Origin: Triticum aestivum
Taxonomy: Eukaryota; Streptophyta; Magnoliopsida; Poales; Poaceae
Length of the DNA: 64,000 nucleotides
NCBI RefSeq assembly: GCF_018294505.1
Contig: NC_057801.1
Span: 847,641,644 to 847,705,643 of the forward strand
Reading direction: 5' to 3'
Part shown: positions 46,481 to 57,758 of the stretch, in pieces
How the letters are laid out: each line of letters begins with the position of its first letter
Numbering within the stretch: position 1 is the stretch's first letter
The notes under the pieces: generated by a model
The model's input: only the letters and a program-made list of their open reading frames with translations
Database searches by the model: none
Told to the model about the DNA's origin: nothing
Program-made: the position numbers and the translations under genes

Positions 46481-49400
46481 TCATTTGACCCATGCATAAT
46501 AATGGCTAATTGTGTATACAAAATAGGAACATCGGCCCTTCTTATTCGTCGAAGAATAATTGAGCCCCTCATTGTGACTTTGCCTTTTCCATGGAGTACA
46601 ATTTTTCTTAGGTAATGTAGTATTGATTCTTCTTTTGACGCATACTTCGTCATCATCGTCATCTTTCCTCATTGGGTTGCCGTACTGATCATAGTCTTCC
46701 TCGTTGGCGACTCCATCCATTCTAATGATGTTCCTTTTGCCTCTCCCCACGACAACACGACTAGGATTGCATGGGTCGGTTATGAAGAAGCATTGTGTCA
46801 CGTGCTTAGCGTGTACCCATGGCTCGTTTTTTGCGATAGCGTTCACGGTAGCGCTCTTGGCGTCGGGTATAGTCATGGTAGTGAAAATCCGGTTTTCTCT
46901 TTCAAGATTCTTTGCCCATCTGACACGAAACATCGTCGTGTTGTGCAGTCCAGAGTAGTCAAGCTCCCAGATCTCCTCGACCCTTCCATAAAATCGTTCA
47001 GTTCCGCTGTTGTCGCTGCCGGTCATGCATTCCATTGTCACCCCTGAGTTCTGATCATCACTGTTCATATATTTGGCCTCCGTATAGAACATGTATCCGT
47101 TGATATCATATGCCTGATAGGTTACGAGGTTGGGCGAGGGGCCATGTGCTAAGGCGTATATGAGCAATCCGTCCTTAGAGCCCTCCTCCGGGGGATTAGC
47201 AATAATATGCTCTTTGAACCAATGCAGGAAAGTGGAGTTGTGCTCTCTAGTAACTTCGGCGTTCGTCCTGCATACCCCCCGGTCACGATACTTCTTTGCG
47301 ATAATTTCTTTGTGCAGTGCCACGAAAGGATCTACCTCGTCTAGGTGTTGTAGCACTACCAAGTTTGCTCTGTCAAAGTCGCTGCGTCGATCTGAGTATG
47401 CCACGTGCAGTTCCCTGCGACCGTTGCAGTGACCATCTCCTTCGAGCCTCCCATCGTGCTTGTTAACGGGCAAACCAACACTAACACCAGGCGGCTGGTC
47501 TGCGCCATATAGAAAATTCTCACAGAAAGAGATGCACTCTTGTGTCAAATAGCTCTGGACGATGCTTCCATCCGTACGGAACATGTTACGAACGAATCCT
47601 TTGATGATCCCATTCATCCTCTCAAACGGCATCATGTTGTGCAGGAATGACGGCCCCAGGTCTATTATGTCAGCCACAATATGGACACACAGATGCACCA
47701 TCACGTCAAAGAACGCGGGCGGGAAGTACATCTCAAGCTCATTCAGTATCACAACGATCTCTTCCTGTAGCCTTCAGAGCTGCTTCACACTGATGGACTT
47801 TCGAGAGATGATGTCCAAAAAGTTGCAGAGACCAATAAGCGTGTCACGGACGTGCTTGTCGAGTATCCCTCTAAGGGCAACAGGTAGTATCTGTGTCATC
47901 ATCACATGACAGTCATGAGACTTCATCCCGCTGAACCTTTTCTTATCTGTGTCTAGATATCTGCTTATCTTGCCACAGTAACCGGAACTAACTTTGACTC
48001 CGGTAAGGCACTTAAAGAATTGATTGATCTCAGCCTGACTTAAGGTGAAGCAAGAAGGGGGGCAATAATCCTCTTTCTTTATTTTCTTGCCCTTCTTCTC
48101 CCGTGCCTCTGTCTCCATCTCTGTCTCGTCTGACATTTTACGGGGCGGCATGTGCAGATCTTCCCTGATTTTCAAATCTTGCAAGTCTTTTCTTGCCTTC
48201 GGCCCATCCTTGGTCTTATCCGGCATGTTCATCAGTGTTGCGAGCAAGCTCTCAAGGACATTCTTACAGATATGCATTTGATCAAGGCAATGAGGTGTAT
48301 CGAGTTTGTGCCAGTACTCCAAGTCCCAGAACACAGACCTCGTCTTCCATACCTTCAGCAGCGGATCCGGCGCCTTTCTCATCGTCTTTCCCGGCACGGG
48401 GCACTCCTTCCAGTTTTTCAACAGCTCATCGATTTCGGCACCGCTCCGCTTACGTGGAGGTCCTCGATGCTCAGCGTGACCATTGAATAGATCTCCACGG
48501 TTTCTCCACGGGTCTCCTGTTCAAGCCATCTTTGATGCCCCATGTACACAATTTTCCCAGACCCACCATCTTTCCTTGACGTTAGCTGCTGAGACGTCGT
48601 ATCATCCATGCACCGCGTGCATCCGCAATATCCATGGCACACCTGGCCTGCCACATATCCGTAACCGAGATAGTCGTGCACTGTCGTGATCAGCGCGGCT
48701 CTCATGTTGAAATACTCGCCTTTGCTGGCGTCCCATGTCTTGGTCGGTGTTTTCCATAACATGTCTAACTCCTCTTGAAGTAGCCCCAGATACAAATTAA
48801 TATTATTTCCTGGTTATTTCGGCCCTTGAATAAGCATGCTCATGTGAATGTACTTTGATTTCATGCACAACCAGGGGGAAGGTTTGTACATCCATACAAA
48901 CACGGGCCATGTGCTATGGTTGGTGTTCTGGTTGCCAAACGGATTCATTCCATCGGTACACGTGCCGAGCACGATGTTCCTTTCATCACATTCAAAATAC
49001 CGATAGAAGTTGTTCAACGCTCTCCACTGGCTTCCATCCTTCACGTGTCTCACCTTTGGATCATCTCCATCGTCGGGCTTTTTCCTCTCCGCGTGCCAGC
49101 GCATTAGCTTTGCTTCCTTGAGATCTACAAAATACCTCTGGAGACGGGGAGAGATCGGTAAGTATCATACAACTTTATGGGGACATTTCTTCCCGGCCTT
49201 CTTGTATCGAGAAGCATTGCACACCGGACAGCTTGTTTTTCCCGCGTGCTCCTTCCGATAAATTATGCAATCGTTGATGCATGCATGGTATCTAACGTGT
49301 GGCAGATCAAGAGGGCACATGATCTTCTTGGCCTCATCAACACTAGTAGGACATAGATTACCCGCGGGAAGAACATCCTTTAGGTACTTGAGATGCTCAT

Positions 49401-49860
49401 CGAGGCTAGTGTCGGTCCATTTGTTTTTAGCCTTCGTCTTCAGGAGTTGGAGCGTGAAACTCAAGCGGGTCACCTCAGGATTGCAACCATCATACAATGG
49501 AGTGTTCGAGTCTACCACCAGTTGCTCTAGCTTAGCCTCCTCTCTAGAAGCAGCTCTCTCAGTACTCGTCTCCTTGCGAAGCAATGCTTGAACATGAGGG
49601 TCCCGCATGATTGAACTTAGTACCGACGAACTCTGCTGCGTGGAGTCCATGTCGTTCTCTCCACCGCCATGTCCGGCCCCTTCTCCTCCGCCATGTATGG
49701 CCCCTTCTCCGCCGCCATGTCCGGCCTCTTCCCCGCCGCCATTATCGATCATCTCTTCGTCTTGCCCCGTGTCATCATTGCCTGCCCCGTCGGCATCCTC
49801 AACATCGTCGTCCTCATCTTCAGTTATCCACCGAGTATAGCCATCCATGAAACCAGTCAT
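46481..49860 (-). pseudogene. CACTA TNP2-type transposase, broken
   Basis: Starts MTGFMDGYTRWI at 49860 with an acidic Gly/Glu-rich stretch, then a Cys region (CIIYRKEHAGKTSCPVCNAS), the Tnp2 catalytic part (LMRWHAERKKPDDGDDP.., LGTCTDGMNPFGNQ, YLGYGYVAGQVCHGYCGC, CLDQMHICKNVLESLLATLMN), a DUF4218-like part (LEMYFPPAFFDVMVHLCVHI, GFVRNMFRTDGSIVQSYL) and a DUF4216-like part (DYSGLHNTTMFRVRWAKN). Breaks: TGA at 49165 (Trp expected), TAA at 48814 (Gln expected), a frameshift near 48520 and TGA at 47774 (Arg expected). Several fit C-to-T decay. With four breaks it cannot make transposase. No introns were needed to read it. Confidence 0.85.
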
Positions 49861-50680
49861 GAGTAGGTGCGCTTCGACACGACCATCGTCATAGTGGTCG
49901 AGTCAAACTATTCCTTTGCATTTTCAACACGGACATAAAACCTCTGTCAGGTTATTTTCTTTCAGGTCCTGCACCGCCGACCGCAACCACCTGTCCACCA
50001 TCGTTCCACTGACCATCATGAATGTCTGCACGGTAATAATAAAACAAATTGATTATAAAAATGTGTGCATGCATCAAAGTCATACAAAAATTCGGCAATG
50101 ACCTTCCCTAAAAATAGGACATATATGGATCTAGAGTTTGCCCGGAATTCGCCGAAACGGTAACAAATCGACATTTCGACAAAACATAGGCAACTCAAAA
50201 GCACAATTTGGCGTCAACTCATGCCACACACACAATTTCCATAAACATATCACACACACATAAACATATTTCCATTTTGCAAAAGCATGAAATTTTAATC
50301 ACCTCTATCTCGAGATCGAGCACACGGTGGAGATGATGTTGTAGGGAGATCAAAAGTGCACAAAGCTCTTCTTGACAAAGATAGATCTAGTTAGGGGGCA
50401 AATAGGTCACTTAACTAAATCTTACATCTACCTAACTACCTAATTTGGGAGGAGACAACTTCAACTAGTGGAGGGGGAAGGAAAAAGAGAAAGGAGATGC
50501 ATTAATGGAGGTGGTGCAGTTAGGTAGAAGTAATGAAGAGAGAGAAAGGTAGATAGAAGAGGGAGAGTAATGGGGGAGAAGTATTGAGGAAGAAGAAGAG
50601 TGAGAGTGGGAGCATGTGGGAGGTAGGGGAAAGGGAAGAGAGGAGGGGGAGGGACGGGTGGGGAAAAGGTGGTGGGTTGG
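49861..50680. other. CACTA 5' region upstream of TNP2
   Basis: Non-coding. It contains a purine-rich (GGAGAA, GAGAGA) stretch at 50440-50650. It should hold the TNP2 promoter and untranslated leader; no clear TATA box. Confidence 0.4.
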
Positions 50681-50689
50681 TGTGGATTA

Positions 50690-51062
50690 GCGGTAGCGCG
50701 GGAGTTAAAACGCGCTACTGCTAAGGAAGTAGCAGCAGCGCGCTTTGGGCAACGGCGCTACTGCTAACCGGGACCAAAAAGTGTGCCAATTTGAAATTTA
50801 GCAGCAGCGACCTCAGAAAAAGCGCGCTACTACTACATCCATAGCAGTAGCGCGGCTCGCGGCACCGCGCTGCTGCTAAATGGAGTTTGGTGGACACCGC
50901 CGGTCGATATTTGTAGCAGCGCGGTTTAAACCGAGCGCGCTACTGCTAAAAACTTGTCAGTAGCGAGTTTTCCGCACACGCGCTACTACTAATTAGCAGC
51001 AACGCTCCTTTTTGAGCCGCGCTGCTGCTAAAATTCTGTGTATAGACTTTTCCCTAATAGTG
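50690..51062. repeat. CACTA TIR and subterminal repeat array, right
   Basis: Many copies of GCGCTACTGCTAA / TAGCAGCAGCGCG in both orientations, ending in TTTTCCCTAATAGTG. It is denser and longer than the left array. Confidence 0.85.
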
Positions 51063-51865
51063 GCAATATGATTTTGTGATCAAAAACTCAGTGTGAGGAA
51101 GTTACTGAGACTCCTCAAACACATTAACGGGTTGTAAAGCAACAGGTGGAGGGCTAGGACACTTGTTATTTTCAATTTCTATTTCTTTGATTTGTACAAT
51201 GTATCCCATCACTCCTTTTTACACTAGTTTCTCATTTTTTGCGGCTGAGATGATTCAATTTTTCTTTGGTATTGTGTGATCATGTAGAGTAAAGGATTTC
51301 CCCTGTGTTGTCACTATCAATAATCTTTCCACTAAATCCTAGCAAATAGGGCTATTTCTACAAATCCAATCAGCTCCCAAAATGATGTCGTAGGTGGTGA
51401 GGTCCAGGATCTTGAAATTGCTACAAAAAGTATTTCCTTGCACCTTGAAATCTAGTTTTGGTACACTTGCAATGCAAATTAACTTGCCTCCTCCAGCTAG
51501 TTACTTTTCCGGGCTGCATTGGTTGCTGATAACAATTGCTTTAGACTGCAAAAGTTGTGCTCATAAAAGTGTTTGAAGATTCACTGTCAAACAAGGTTGT
51601 GGCTTTCATGCCAGAAATATTTAGTATCAGAGAGAAAGTATTTGAGCCTGTTGTTCCTTCCATGGCATGAATAGAAATGTGCATTGCTTGTGCATGTTTC
51701 TCTACAGTATTTTCAGGGGCTTTGCCTTTATCAGTCGTGTTTGGGGCTGTGTGGTACACTTGCTCAGGCACATTATTGTCCTCCTCATCATCCATTTTTG
51801 TAATATATGCAAAGTCTTTCCAATTTTGCATTTATGATGTATTGTCCATTGCTCTCTGCAGTAGC
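51063..51865 (-). pseudogene. Gypsy gag-protease relic, downstream part
   Basis: The minus-strand frame around 51831-51541 ends MKATTLFDSESSNTFMSTTFA, a retroviral-type aspartic protease whose active site reads D-S-E instead of D-S-G. Further on (about 51470-51360) LDFKVQGNTFC..ILDLTTYDIILGADWI follows, the conserved protease end of Ty3-Gypsy elements. Stops separate the parts. From 51360 down to 51066 weak Gypsy-like stretches continue (SDNTGEILYSTWSHNTK) up to the CACTA edge. Confidence 0.65.
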
Positions 51866-52221
51866 TGTTAGAGTTGTGTCGAATATTGTGTACAAGGTAG
51901 GTTATAGTTGGACTTGTAGTTGTATTGTGTTTATATAGGATATGGAGTCGTGTCCTAGGCCTCTCATATATAGTGGGGGTAGACACACGATGTAACCTAT
52001 GCCAACATAATAGCACCGGAACGCATGGGAAGCCGGCGGCATGTGCCGGTGTCCAGGGCGACCGGTGCAGTATTGTAGAGGTGTCATGGGAAGGAGCGCC
52101 CATAGTCAGGCTCCGGGGATGTAGTCATATCGATAAACCTCGTTAATAAATCTCGGTGTCGTGCTCGTGTGATTGCTTGGTCCTCAAATGATCGACGGTA
52201 TGCCTCGGATTTATTCTAACA
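51866..52221 (+). repeat. Left LTR of the non-autonomous element
   Basis: 356 bp; contains CATATATAGTGGGGG as a TATA-like motif. Confidence 0.9.
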
Positions 52222-52223
52222 AC

Positions 52224-52240
52224 TGGTATCATGAGCAAGG
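52224..52240 (+). promoter_or_regulatory. Primer-binding site of the non-autonomous element
   Basis: TGGTATCATGAGCAAGG two bases after the left LTR; close to the initiator tRNA-Met site and like the one in the Angela-type element (TGGCATCATGAGC). Confidence 0.75.
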
Positions 52241-54140
52241 TTACGAGGAGGCTGTGGATTGTTGATCTAAAGGAAGTATGGAGTATGAGATTGCAGCCGT
52301 TAGCGGCGTGGTTCTTGACAAGACTGGAATAGAAGCAAGGCGGTAGCATCGGTGGCAGCGCGTGTGCGTGTGGCGTGCGGCGATTGATCGGTCGAGCGTA
52401 CATACGGTTTGTTTTTCAGCGAAATTCCCGGCGATGTCAGATTGAGCAGGCGACGTGTCGTGGTGTTGCAGATTGGTGGGTCTTGATGAGATCGGGGAGT
52501 TCATCGAACATGGGCACAGAGGGGCCCAATCCGAGGCGCCTACAGGGTGGCAGCAGATGCAGTGGTGGCCAGGCGCGCGTGTGGCAGACCAGGCCGTGGT
52601 AGGTGCGTGCGTTGCACGAGACAACGTCGCGTTGGAAGCCCTGGAGTTGCATTGGTGGGTGCTTGGAGCTGAGTCATGCAAGAGCACACGGAAGGTTTCA
52701 ACGTGCTGATGCGAGGCAAGTTGAGATTTGTTTTGGACAAAAAAGGGAGCGAGTCCCAGGAGCAGACGTGATCTCCTGGTCCCCGAGCCGGGCAGCTGTA
52801 GCTGTTTGAAAGCAGCAGTCGGCACGGGAGACAAAGGCACGAGGCAGTCAGATCAGATCAGCAGATTAATCCAGCGTGATATACGTACATTGAAAAGCAC
52901 AGGCAAGGCAAAGCAATTAGCATGCATGGAAGTTGTGCAAGGGAGCCATCACGTGATTATCAGAAGATTTTCTTTTGATTGGAATTGCTATTAGTACATA
53001 ACGGTGTACTTGGACATCACGTGAGGAAAGCTCAGATAATTTTTCGCAAGGTTAGCCGTACAAAGAACTATGGCGCCACCGGATACCAGGTTTAAGGTGG
53101 AGAAGTTTACGGAACTGAAAACCTTGGGTTATGGCAGACACGGATGAAAGATTTGTTGGCACAACAGAGATGCTTGAAGGCGTTGCGGGAAGCCAAGCCA
53201 GCTAAGATGGAAATATTATGTGATGGATGGTAATTCGCGGAAAATGATTTGGGAGACTGGGTCGGACTAGATAGTCTGACGGATCGACGCAAGTCAGTGG
53301 AAACAGGAGACAGTTGGTGGGATCGGCGACAACGACATAGGAGCCTGATGCTGATGGTGACCGACTTTTGGGGCGTGAAAACACGTGGCACAGGCCCCGG
53401 GGGCTTATGTGGCTTCGACAAGACTATGGCGCGGGATTGATTCAAGGTGGTGTATACATTGAGCTTGAAGTCGATGAGGCACATGGGTGGACTGATCATC
53501 TACCATGGAGTCATGTTGAAGGTGGAGCTGGAGTTTGGAAGACTTCACTCAGTGTTGATTGAGGGGCTACGGCGTAAGTCGACAGAGAGTCGAAGCCTAT
53601 GCAGCATATGGGAAAAAGCGAGTGACGCGTGGTTCGGACTGGAGCCCAGTGGTCTGATGGAAGCGTGAAACTCGTCATCGGTCGGTGATGATCAATGGTA
53701 CTCTACAGTGGGGGTTGAGTGGTGTGGTTCACGACCCTTGAGACTCGACCAGGACAGCGGAGTCTCGACGCAGTAATAGCGGCGAGGCTTGTGGTATGCA
53801 CAGGACATGGAGACGGGCCAGGGCTCTGGTGGTCATACATGTGATGAGACGACTACGAATTTGACTCGGAATGACTACAAGCAATGGTCAGTCATCGGTG
53901 TGTGATGACGTTGACGGATACGCTGGAAGTTGGGAGCACAAATTAGAGTAACAAGGAACATAATTTTTCTCGAGTATTGACTGTGGTCAAGAAAAGAAGG
54001 GACTACATGTTACAGGTGGAGTCACGTGGAGTCTTTGGAGTAGCAGCGGTGCTCGCAGGAAAAGCTCAAGTCCAATGAACATGGAAGTTTGATGCATGGA
54101 CGAATTCAAGGTGGTGGAGAATATTCGCCAAGATGGAGTT

Positions 54141-54516
54141 TGTTAGAGTTGTGTCGAATATTGTGCATATGGTAGGTTACAGTTGGACATGTAGTTGTAT
54201 TGTGTTTATATAGGATATGGAGTCTTGTCCTAGTAGGACACTTATATCCTAGGCCTCTCATATATAGTGGGGGTAGACACACGATGTAACCTATGCCAAT
54301 ATAATAGCAACGGAACGCAGGGGAAGCCGACGGCATGTGCTGGTGTCCAGGGCAACCGGGTGCGGTATTGTAGCGGTGTCATGGGGAGGAGCACCCATAG
54401 TCAGACCCCGGGGATGTAGCCATATCGGTGAACCTCATTAACAAATCTCGGTGTCGTGCTCCTGTGATTGCTTGGTCCTCAGATGATCGACTGTATGCCT
54501 CAGATTTATTCTAACA
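54141..54516 (+). repeat. Right LTR of the non-autonomous element
   Basis: 376 bp. It differs from the left LTR mainly by about 20 extra bases (a second CCTAG plus TAGGACACTTAT, near 54232) and scattered substitutions, so the insertion is older than the Angela-type one. Confidence 0.9.
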
Positions 54517-55045
54517 GTAGCAGCAATCTCTAGCATCTTTAGAAAATGGTACTTCTCTTAAGCTGGAACTTGTACTTGCAGCTGGGGAGTAGGACCTTTG
54601 TACTGTTTTTTTTTTTTTGCGAGGAGGACCTTTGTACTGTTGTTGATAGTTTATGTGTTTGTGCACTGGCCGTAGTCTGCATGTTCCAAGCTGCTGTAGC
54701 TTTTTCATGCAATTTGGCATACAAGTCTGCCTCCATGTGGATTTCTGACCACACACTTCATGTTTAATATCTACCCTTAATTCCCCAATAAAACAACTCA
54801 GCAGAAAGTTTTCTTGTAAGCAATGATGGTTGCTTTATACCAAAGCTAGAGGCTGCTCAAAATTGTCAATGTAGTGGGCTACTAAACTCGTTTGTTGTAT
54901 GTTTTTCAGAAGTTCTACAGCTTCATGCACATTTGCTTAAGAGAATCTATCAGCTACCATATCTTTCAGCTAGTTAGACAGCCTCCCCTGAACAAGTCCT
55001 GTGGCCAAATTAACCAACTGTTCATTACGGGTCCCTGACTTATCT
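54517..55045 (-). pseudogene. Gypsy gag relic, upstream part
   Basis: Minus-strand pieces: RNEQLVNLATGLVQGRLS near 55025-54970, then FLLSCFIGELRVDIKHEVCG and EADLYAKLHEKATAAWNMQTTASAQ near 54800-54660, typical of the Ty3-Gypsy gag end. A degenerate zinc knuckle (CCYC here, REQWTIHHKCK across the nested element near 51860) follows. It joins 51063-51865 once the nested element is set aside. Frames are broken several times. Confidence 0.6.
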
Positions 55046-55560
55046 CTACTACAAAAAAACATAATTTCCCCTCCAATAAGGCTACATCTACGTAATAAGT
55101 TATTAACGTAAACTTACGTTCTTTCCTCCCTCAACCAATCAGCCTCCCCTTGATTTTAATGGGATGGGGCCAGGCGTGTTTTTTCTTCCAATTAAATTGT
55201 GCCAAGCCGGCCCACACATAAAATTAAGTTAGAAGTCTACGTAGGTGTAGCAAAGCTCATTTTTCCTCTCCCGTCTTTCGTCCCCCATGGCCCACCCTTC
55301 GTCTAACCTCCACCTACGACCCCCACCCCTCCATCGATTTTCTTTTCCACCTCCACCCGTTTTCTGTCCTATCAAGTTCGATACGTCTGATTCTCTTAAT
55401 TAATCCCATCATTAATTGCTCCCGATCTTATTTGAGTTAACCCGTAGTAAAGGCGGTGATCGATCACATCTTTTCGATGCTATTTCAATGACCGGAAGTA
55501 AAGACAGTGATACGGTCACATCTTTTTGATCTTATATGTGTGAATTGGGAGTAAATCTTC
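55046..55560. other. Upstream region of the DEFL gene
   Basis: No coding feature. From about 55450 it contains CAGTGATACGGTCACATCTTTTTGAT (split by short differences), shared with the upstream regions of the block A and B copies (near 3280 and 15655), and GGGAGTAAAT.TTCTCTAGCTA, shared with the inverted-repeat relics. These are candidate conserved promoter elements of the cluster. Confidence 0.5.
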
Positions 55561-55572
55561 TCTAGCTACAGA

Positions 55573-55582
55573 TCTATATATA
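55573..55582 (+). promoter_or_regulatory. TATA box of the DEFL gene
   Basis: TCTATATATA about 70 bp before the start codon, conserved in all copies of the cluster. Confidence 0.7.
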
Positions 55583-55649
55583 AAGATAACATCATGTATT
55601 CTTCTGGACGCCCAAACATAAACAAGAAAAACAAGCTTGCATTGATCTT

Positions 55650-56022
55650 ATGGAGCGGAAAACTATTCTTCTTTGCCTTTTTGTGCTTTTGCTGCTAGGA
55701 AATTCTGCTCATGCTGGTACGAAATTGTTCTCCCTGTCCCTATGTATGATTCATTTCCAATGCCACCCAGAGTAAACTAGTACTGTTAGCTGAACTGCAT
55801 GGATTTCCTTAGAACTTTCTCAATTTGGACTTGTTTTAATGATGTATATTCGTGTCTACAGAAATGTGTGAAGTGCACGTTCCTTATTCCGGCATTATTT
55901 GCATAGAATTAGGTTGCCAGAATGCCTGCCGAGATTCCTGGGGAGATCACACCAAGAAAGCTTATTGTGTACCTGTCAACGCTTCCCTTTGGAGTTGTCA
56001 TTGCATAGTATGCAATGACTAG
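55650..56022 (+). CDS. Defensin-like (DEFL) secreted cysteine-rich peptide, apparently intact
   Basis: Exon 1 (55650-55716) encodes the 22-residue signal peptide MERKTILLC..LLLLGNSAHA. The phase-1 intron is 55717-55861 (GTACGA..CTACAG). Exon 2 (55862-56022) encodes a mature peptide of about 53 residues, 75 in all. The eight cysteines follow C-x10-C-x4-C-x3-C-x12-C-x9-C-x1-C-x2-C, the CxxxC..CxC signature of the plant defensin CS-alpha-beta fold with four disulfides. The intron just after the signal peptide is usual for plant DEFL genes. The mature part has 6 acidic and 3 basic residues (three His apart), so unlike most antifungal defensins it is not cationic; a signalling or reproductive role is as likely as defence. 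It is secreted. No gene function is proven, and expression is unknown. Confidence 0.8.
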
Positions 56023-56070
56023 AATGTGTCTACCCCATCATGTTGAACAATGTACAATGATGTGTCCAGT

Positions 56071-56076
56071 AATAAA
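56071..56076 (+). terminator. PolyA signal of the DEFL gene
   Basis: AATAAA 49 bp after the stop codon. The block A and B copies have diverged here (GTGCCTGTGAGAATG) and lack it. Confidence 0.6.
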
Positions 56077-56099
56077 ATATTCGTGCAAGATGCATGTTA

Positions 56100-57758
56100 G
56101 AATATATATTGAGCGTACATTTTTGGTGCACTTGTGATTTGATTTCATTTTGTCATCTGTTATCTTAGGCTTGGTGATTTTGTGTTTGCAGATTTGTGTT
56201 CATAAGTTGTGAAATAACCATATGCAACATGAATGAACAAAACTTACTATATCAGCGCTGCTAGCTCTGGGGCTCCAAGGATAGCCCATTCCTGGCACAA
56301 ACCTAGACCCAATTTTCGTCGTTATCGCTTGTGCGACCATCCTCCTTATTCCTTAGTCTCCATTGATGACAAAAGAACCAAACCCTGGGCTGGCCTGCTT
56401 ATTTATTTGATTCCCATGCCTCTCTCTATATCTGATCTCTTTATCCCAAACAACTGGTTTTAGTACACTCCAGGATAAATGAACAACGGAACACATGCAA
56501 CCATGCTTGTGTATATTCAAGAAAGAAAATCATTGCTCAGCTAGGAGCATAAAGACACAGCATGAATCATGTCCTCAACTGTTAGCCCCTTCTTAAAAGA
56601 CCGTGGACTCTGAACATAGTTCGGTATTCATTCTACGTTGCTGTAAGGTGACACAGACCTCTGATATGCGACGGATTGTGCTTTGCATCCAAAACGGCGC
56701 GTTGGTACAAAGTACAAACATGCTTTGTATCTGGACTATTATGCTTCAGTAGAGACTAGCAAAAGACCCATGCGTTGCAACGGGTGCAAATAAATAAATT
56801 TTCGCTTACCAACCTAAAAAACAATGTATCACTCAAACAGTTTTGAAATTAGCAAAGCAATTTCCTTTTGATTTGAGCAAAATAAAAATGGAGATTGTAA
56901 CACTAAGCTGCCCCTTCTAAGCAGTTGCGTGCAGGGTGAGAGAGCTTAACATTGAGATGAGCAGATGACTGCTGACCAGGCTTGAATTCCCAAATCTTTT
57001 CCTAATAAGAAAGGATGGAAGCTTTCATACGTCATCCATTTATATTCATTGATTTTGTGTAAACCTCAAAAATTAATGGCTAAGGTTTAAAAATAGTTCA
57101 CGTGTAAGGAAAAAAGTCGATAGACCCTACGTATCGTCCGTCGCGTTACGTTTCGCGACCCCACAGCCCACAGCCCCCACCCAAGCTGGAGCGAACCCTA
57201 CCCAAGCGAACCATCACACATCCTTCCCGTAAAAAAATCTGCATCCTCTCTCTCCTATCCCGAGCCTTTCCCTCGAATCGACACCACACCTCACCCGTGC
57301 TGCGCCGCCGCTGCACCTCAGCCCACTCGCTGCTGCCGCACCTCACCCCGCTAGCCAAGCTAACCTCCCAGTCTTCGCTCGCCCTGCCCGCCCCGGCCTC
57401 CTCGATGCTGGATGACGCTGACCAGCCTCTGCCTCCTTTTGACGCAGGTGCCTGAGGGAGCGCGGCGACGTCTGCTGCGTGCAGAGCTTACGGACGCCAT
57501 GGAGTTGCTGGGGCGGCCCAGTTCGGTGTTGGAGGGAGACGCCCGGGCCGCAAGCAGAAGTGGAGCTTCTTCAATGTCTGTATCAACATGGGTATGAAAG
57601 TCGATTTAGAGGCATGTTAATCCTGGAGCAGCAGACAATTTATTCAAAGGAATGAATGATAATACTCAATTAACAAATTCTCCTTTGATATGTATCAAAT
57701 CACTCAATCTTTTATATAGAATTGAGACAATACCTCGTGCACTTCTTCTTCGATACAA
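56100..57758. other. No gene recognised
   Basis: Near 56770 the run CCCATGCGTTGCAACGGG is a short near-palindrome common at transposon ends in grasses; a related ATGCACGGGCGTTCTACTAGTA occurs at about 1347 and 13714. 57160-57560 is GC-rich with short frames on both strands (for example 57412-57597) that match nothing I know. Confidence 0.35.

Larger units (their letters stand above)
28390..51062 (-). mobile_element. CACTA (En/Spm) DNA transposon, 22.7 kb, with nested insertions
   Basis: The left end is CACTACTAGGGAAAAGGC and the right end is the inverted CACTATTAGGGAAAAGTC. Both are flanked by GCA (28387-28389 and 51063-51065), the 3-bp duplication typical of CACTA. Arrays of AGTAGCGC/GCGCTACT motifs lie just inside both ends. 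The interior, read on the minus strand, holds TNP2 (46481-49860) and a second ORF (45146 down to 29445). About 8.8 kb is a nested Angela-type element and about 3.7 kb a Sirevirus fragment, so the element proper is about 10 kb. Both genes are broken. The ends look good enough to be mobilised in trans. The Triticeae family name (perhaps Jorge-like) is not secure. Confidence 0.9.
51866..54516 (+). mobile_element. Non-autonomous LTR element without gag-pol
   Basis: LTRs at 51866-52221 and 54141-54516 start TGTTAGAGTTGTGTCGAAT and end TTATTCTAACA. GTAGC target duplications at 51861-51865 and 54517-54521. The primer site TGGTATCATGAGCAAGG follows the left LTR. The 1.9-kb interior has only short frames without recognisable motifs, so it is a LARD/TRIM-like non-autonomous element. 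It sits inside the Gypsy relic at the gag zinc-knuckle region. Fragments of the same interior occur in duplication blocks A and B. Confidence 0.9.
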
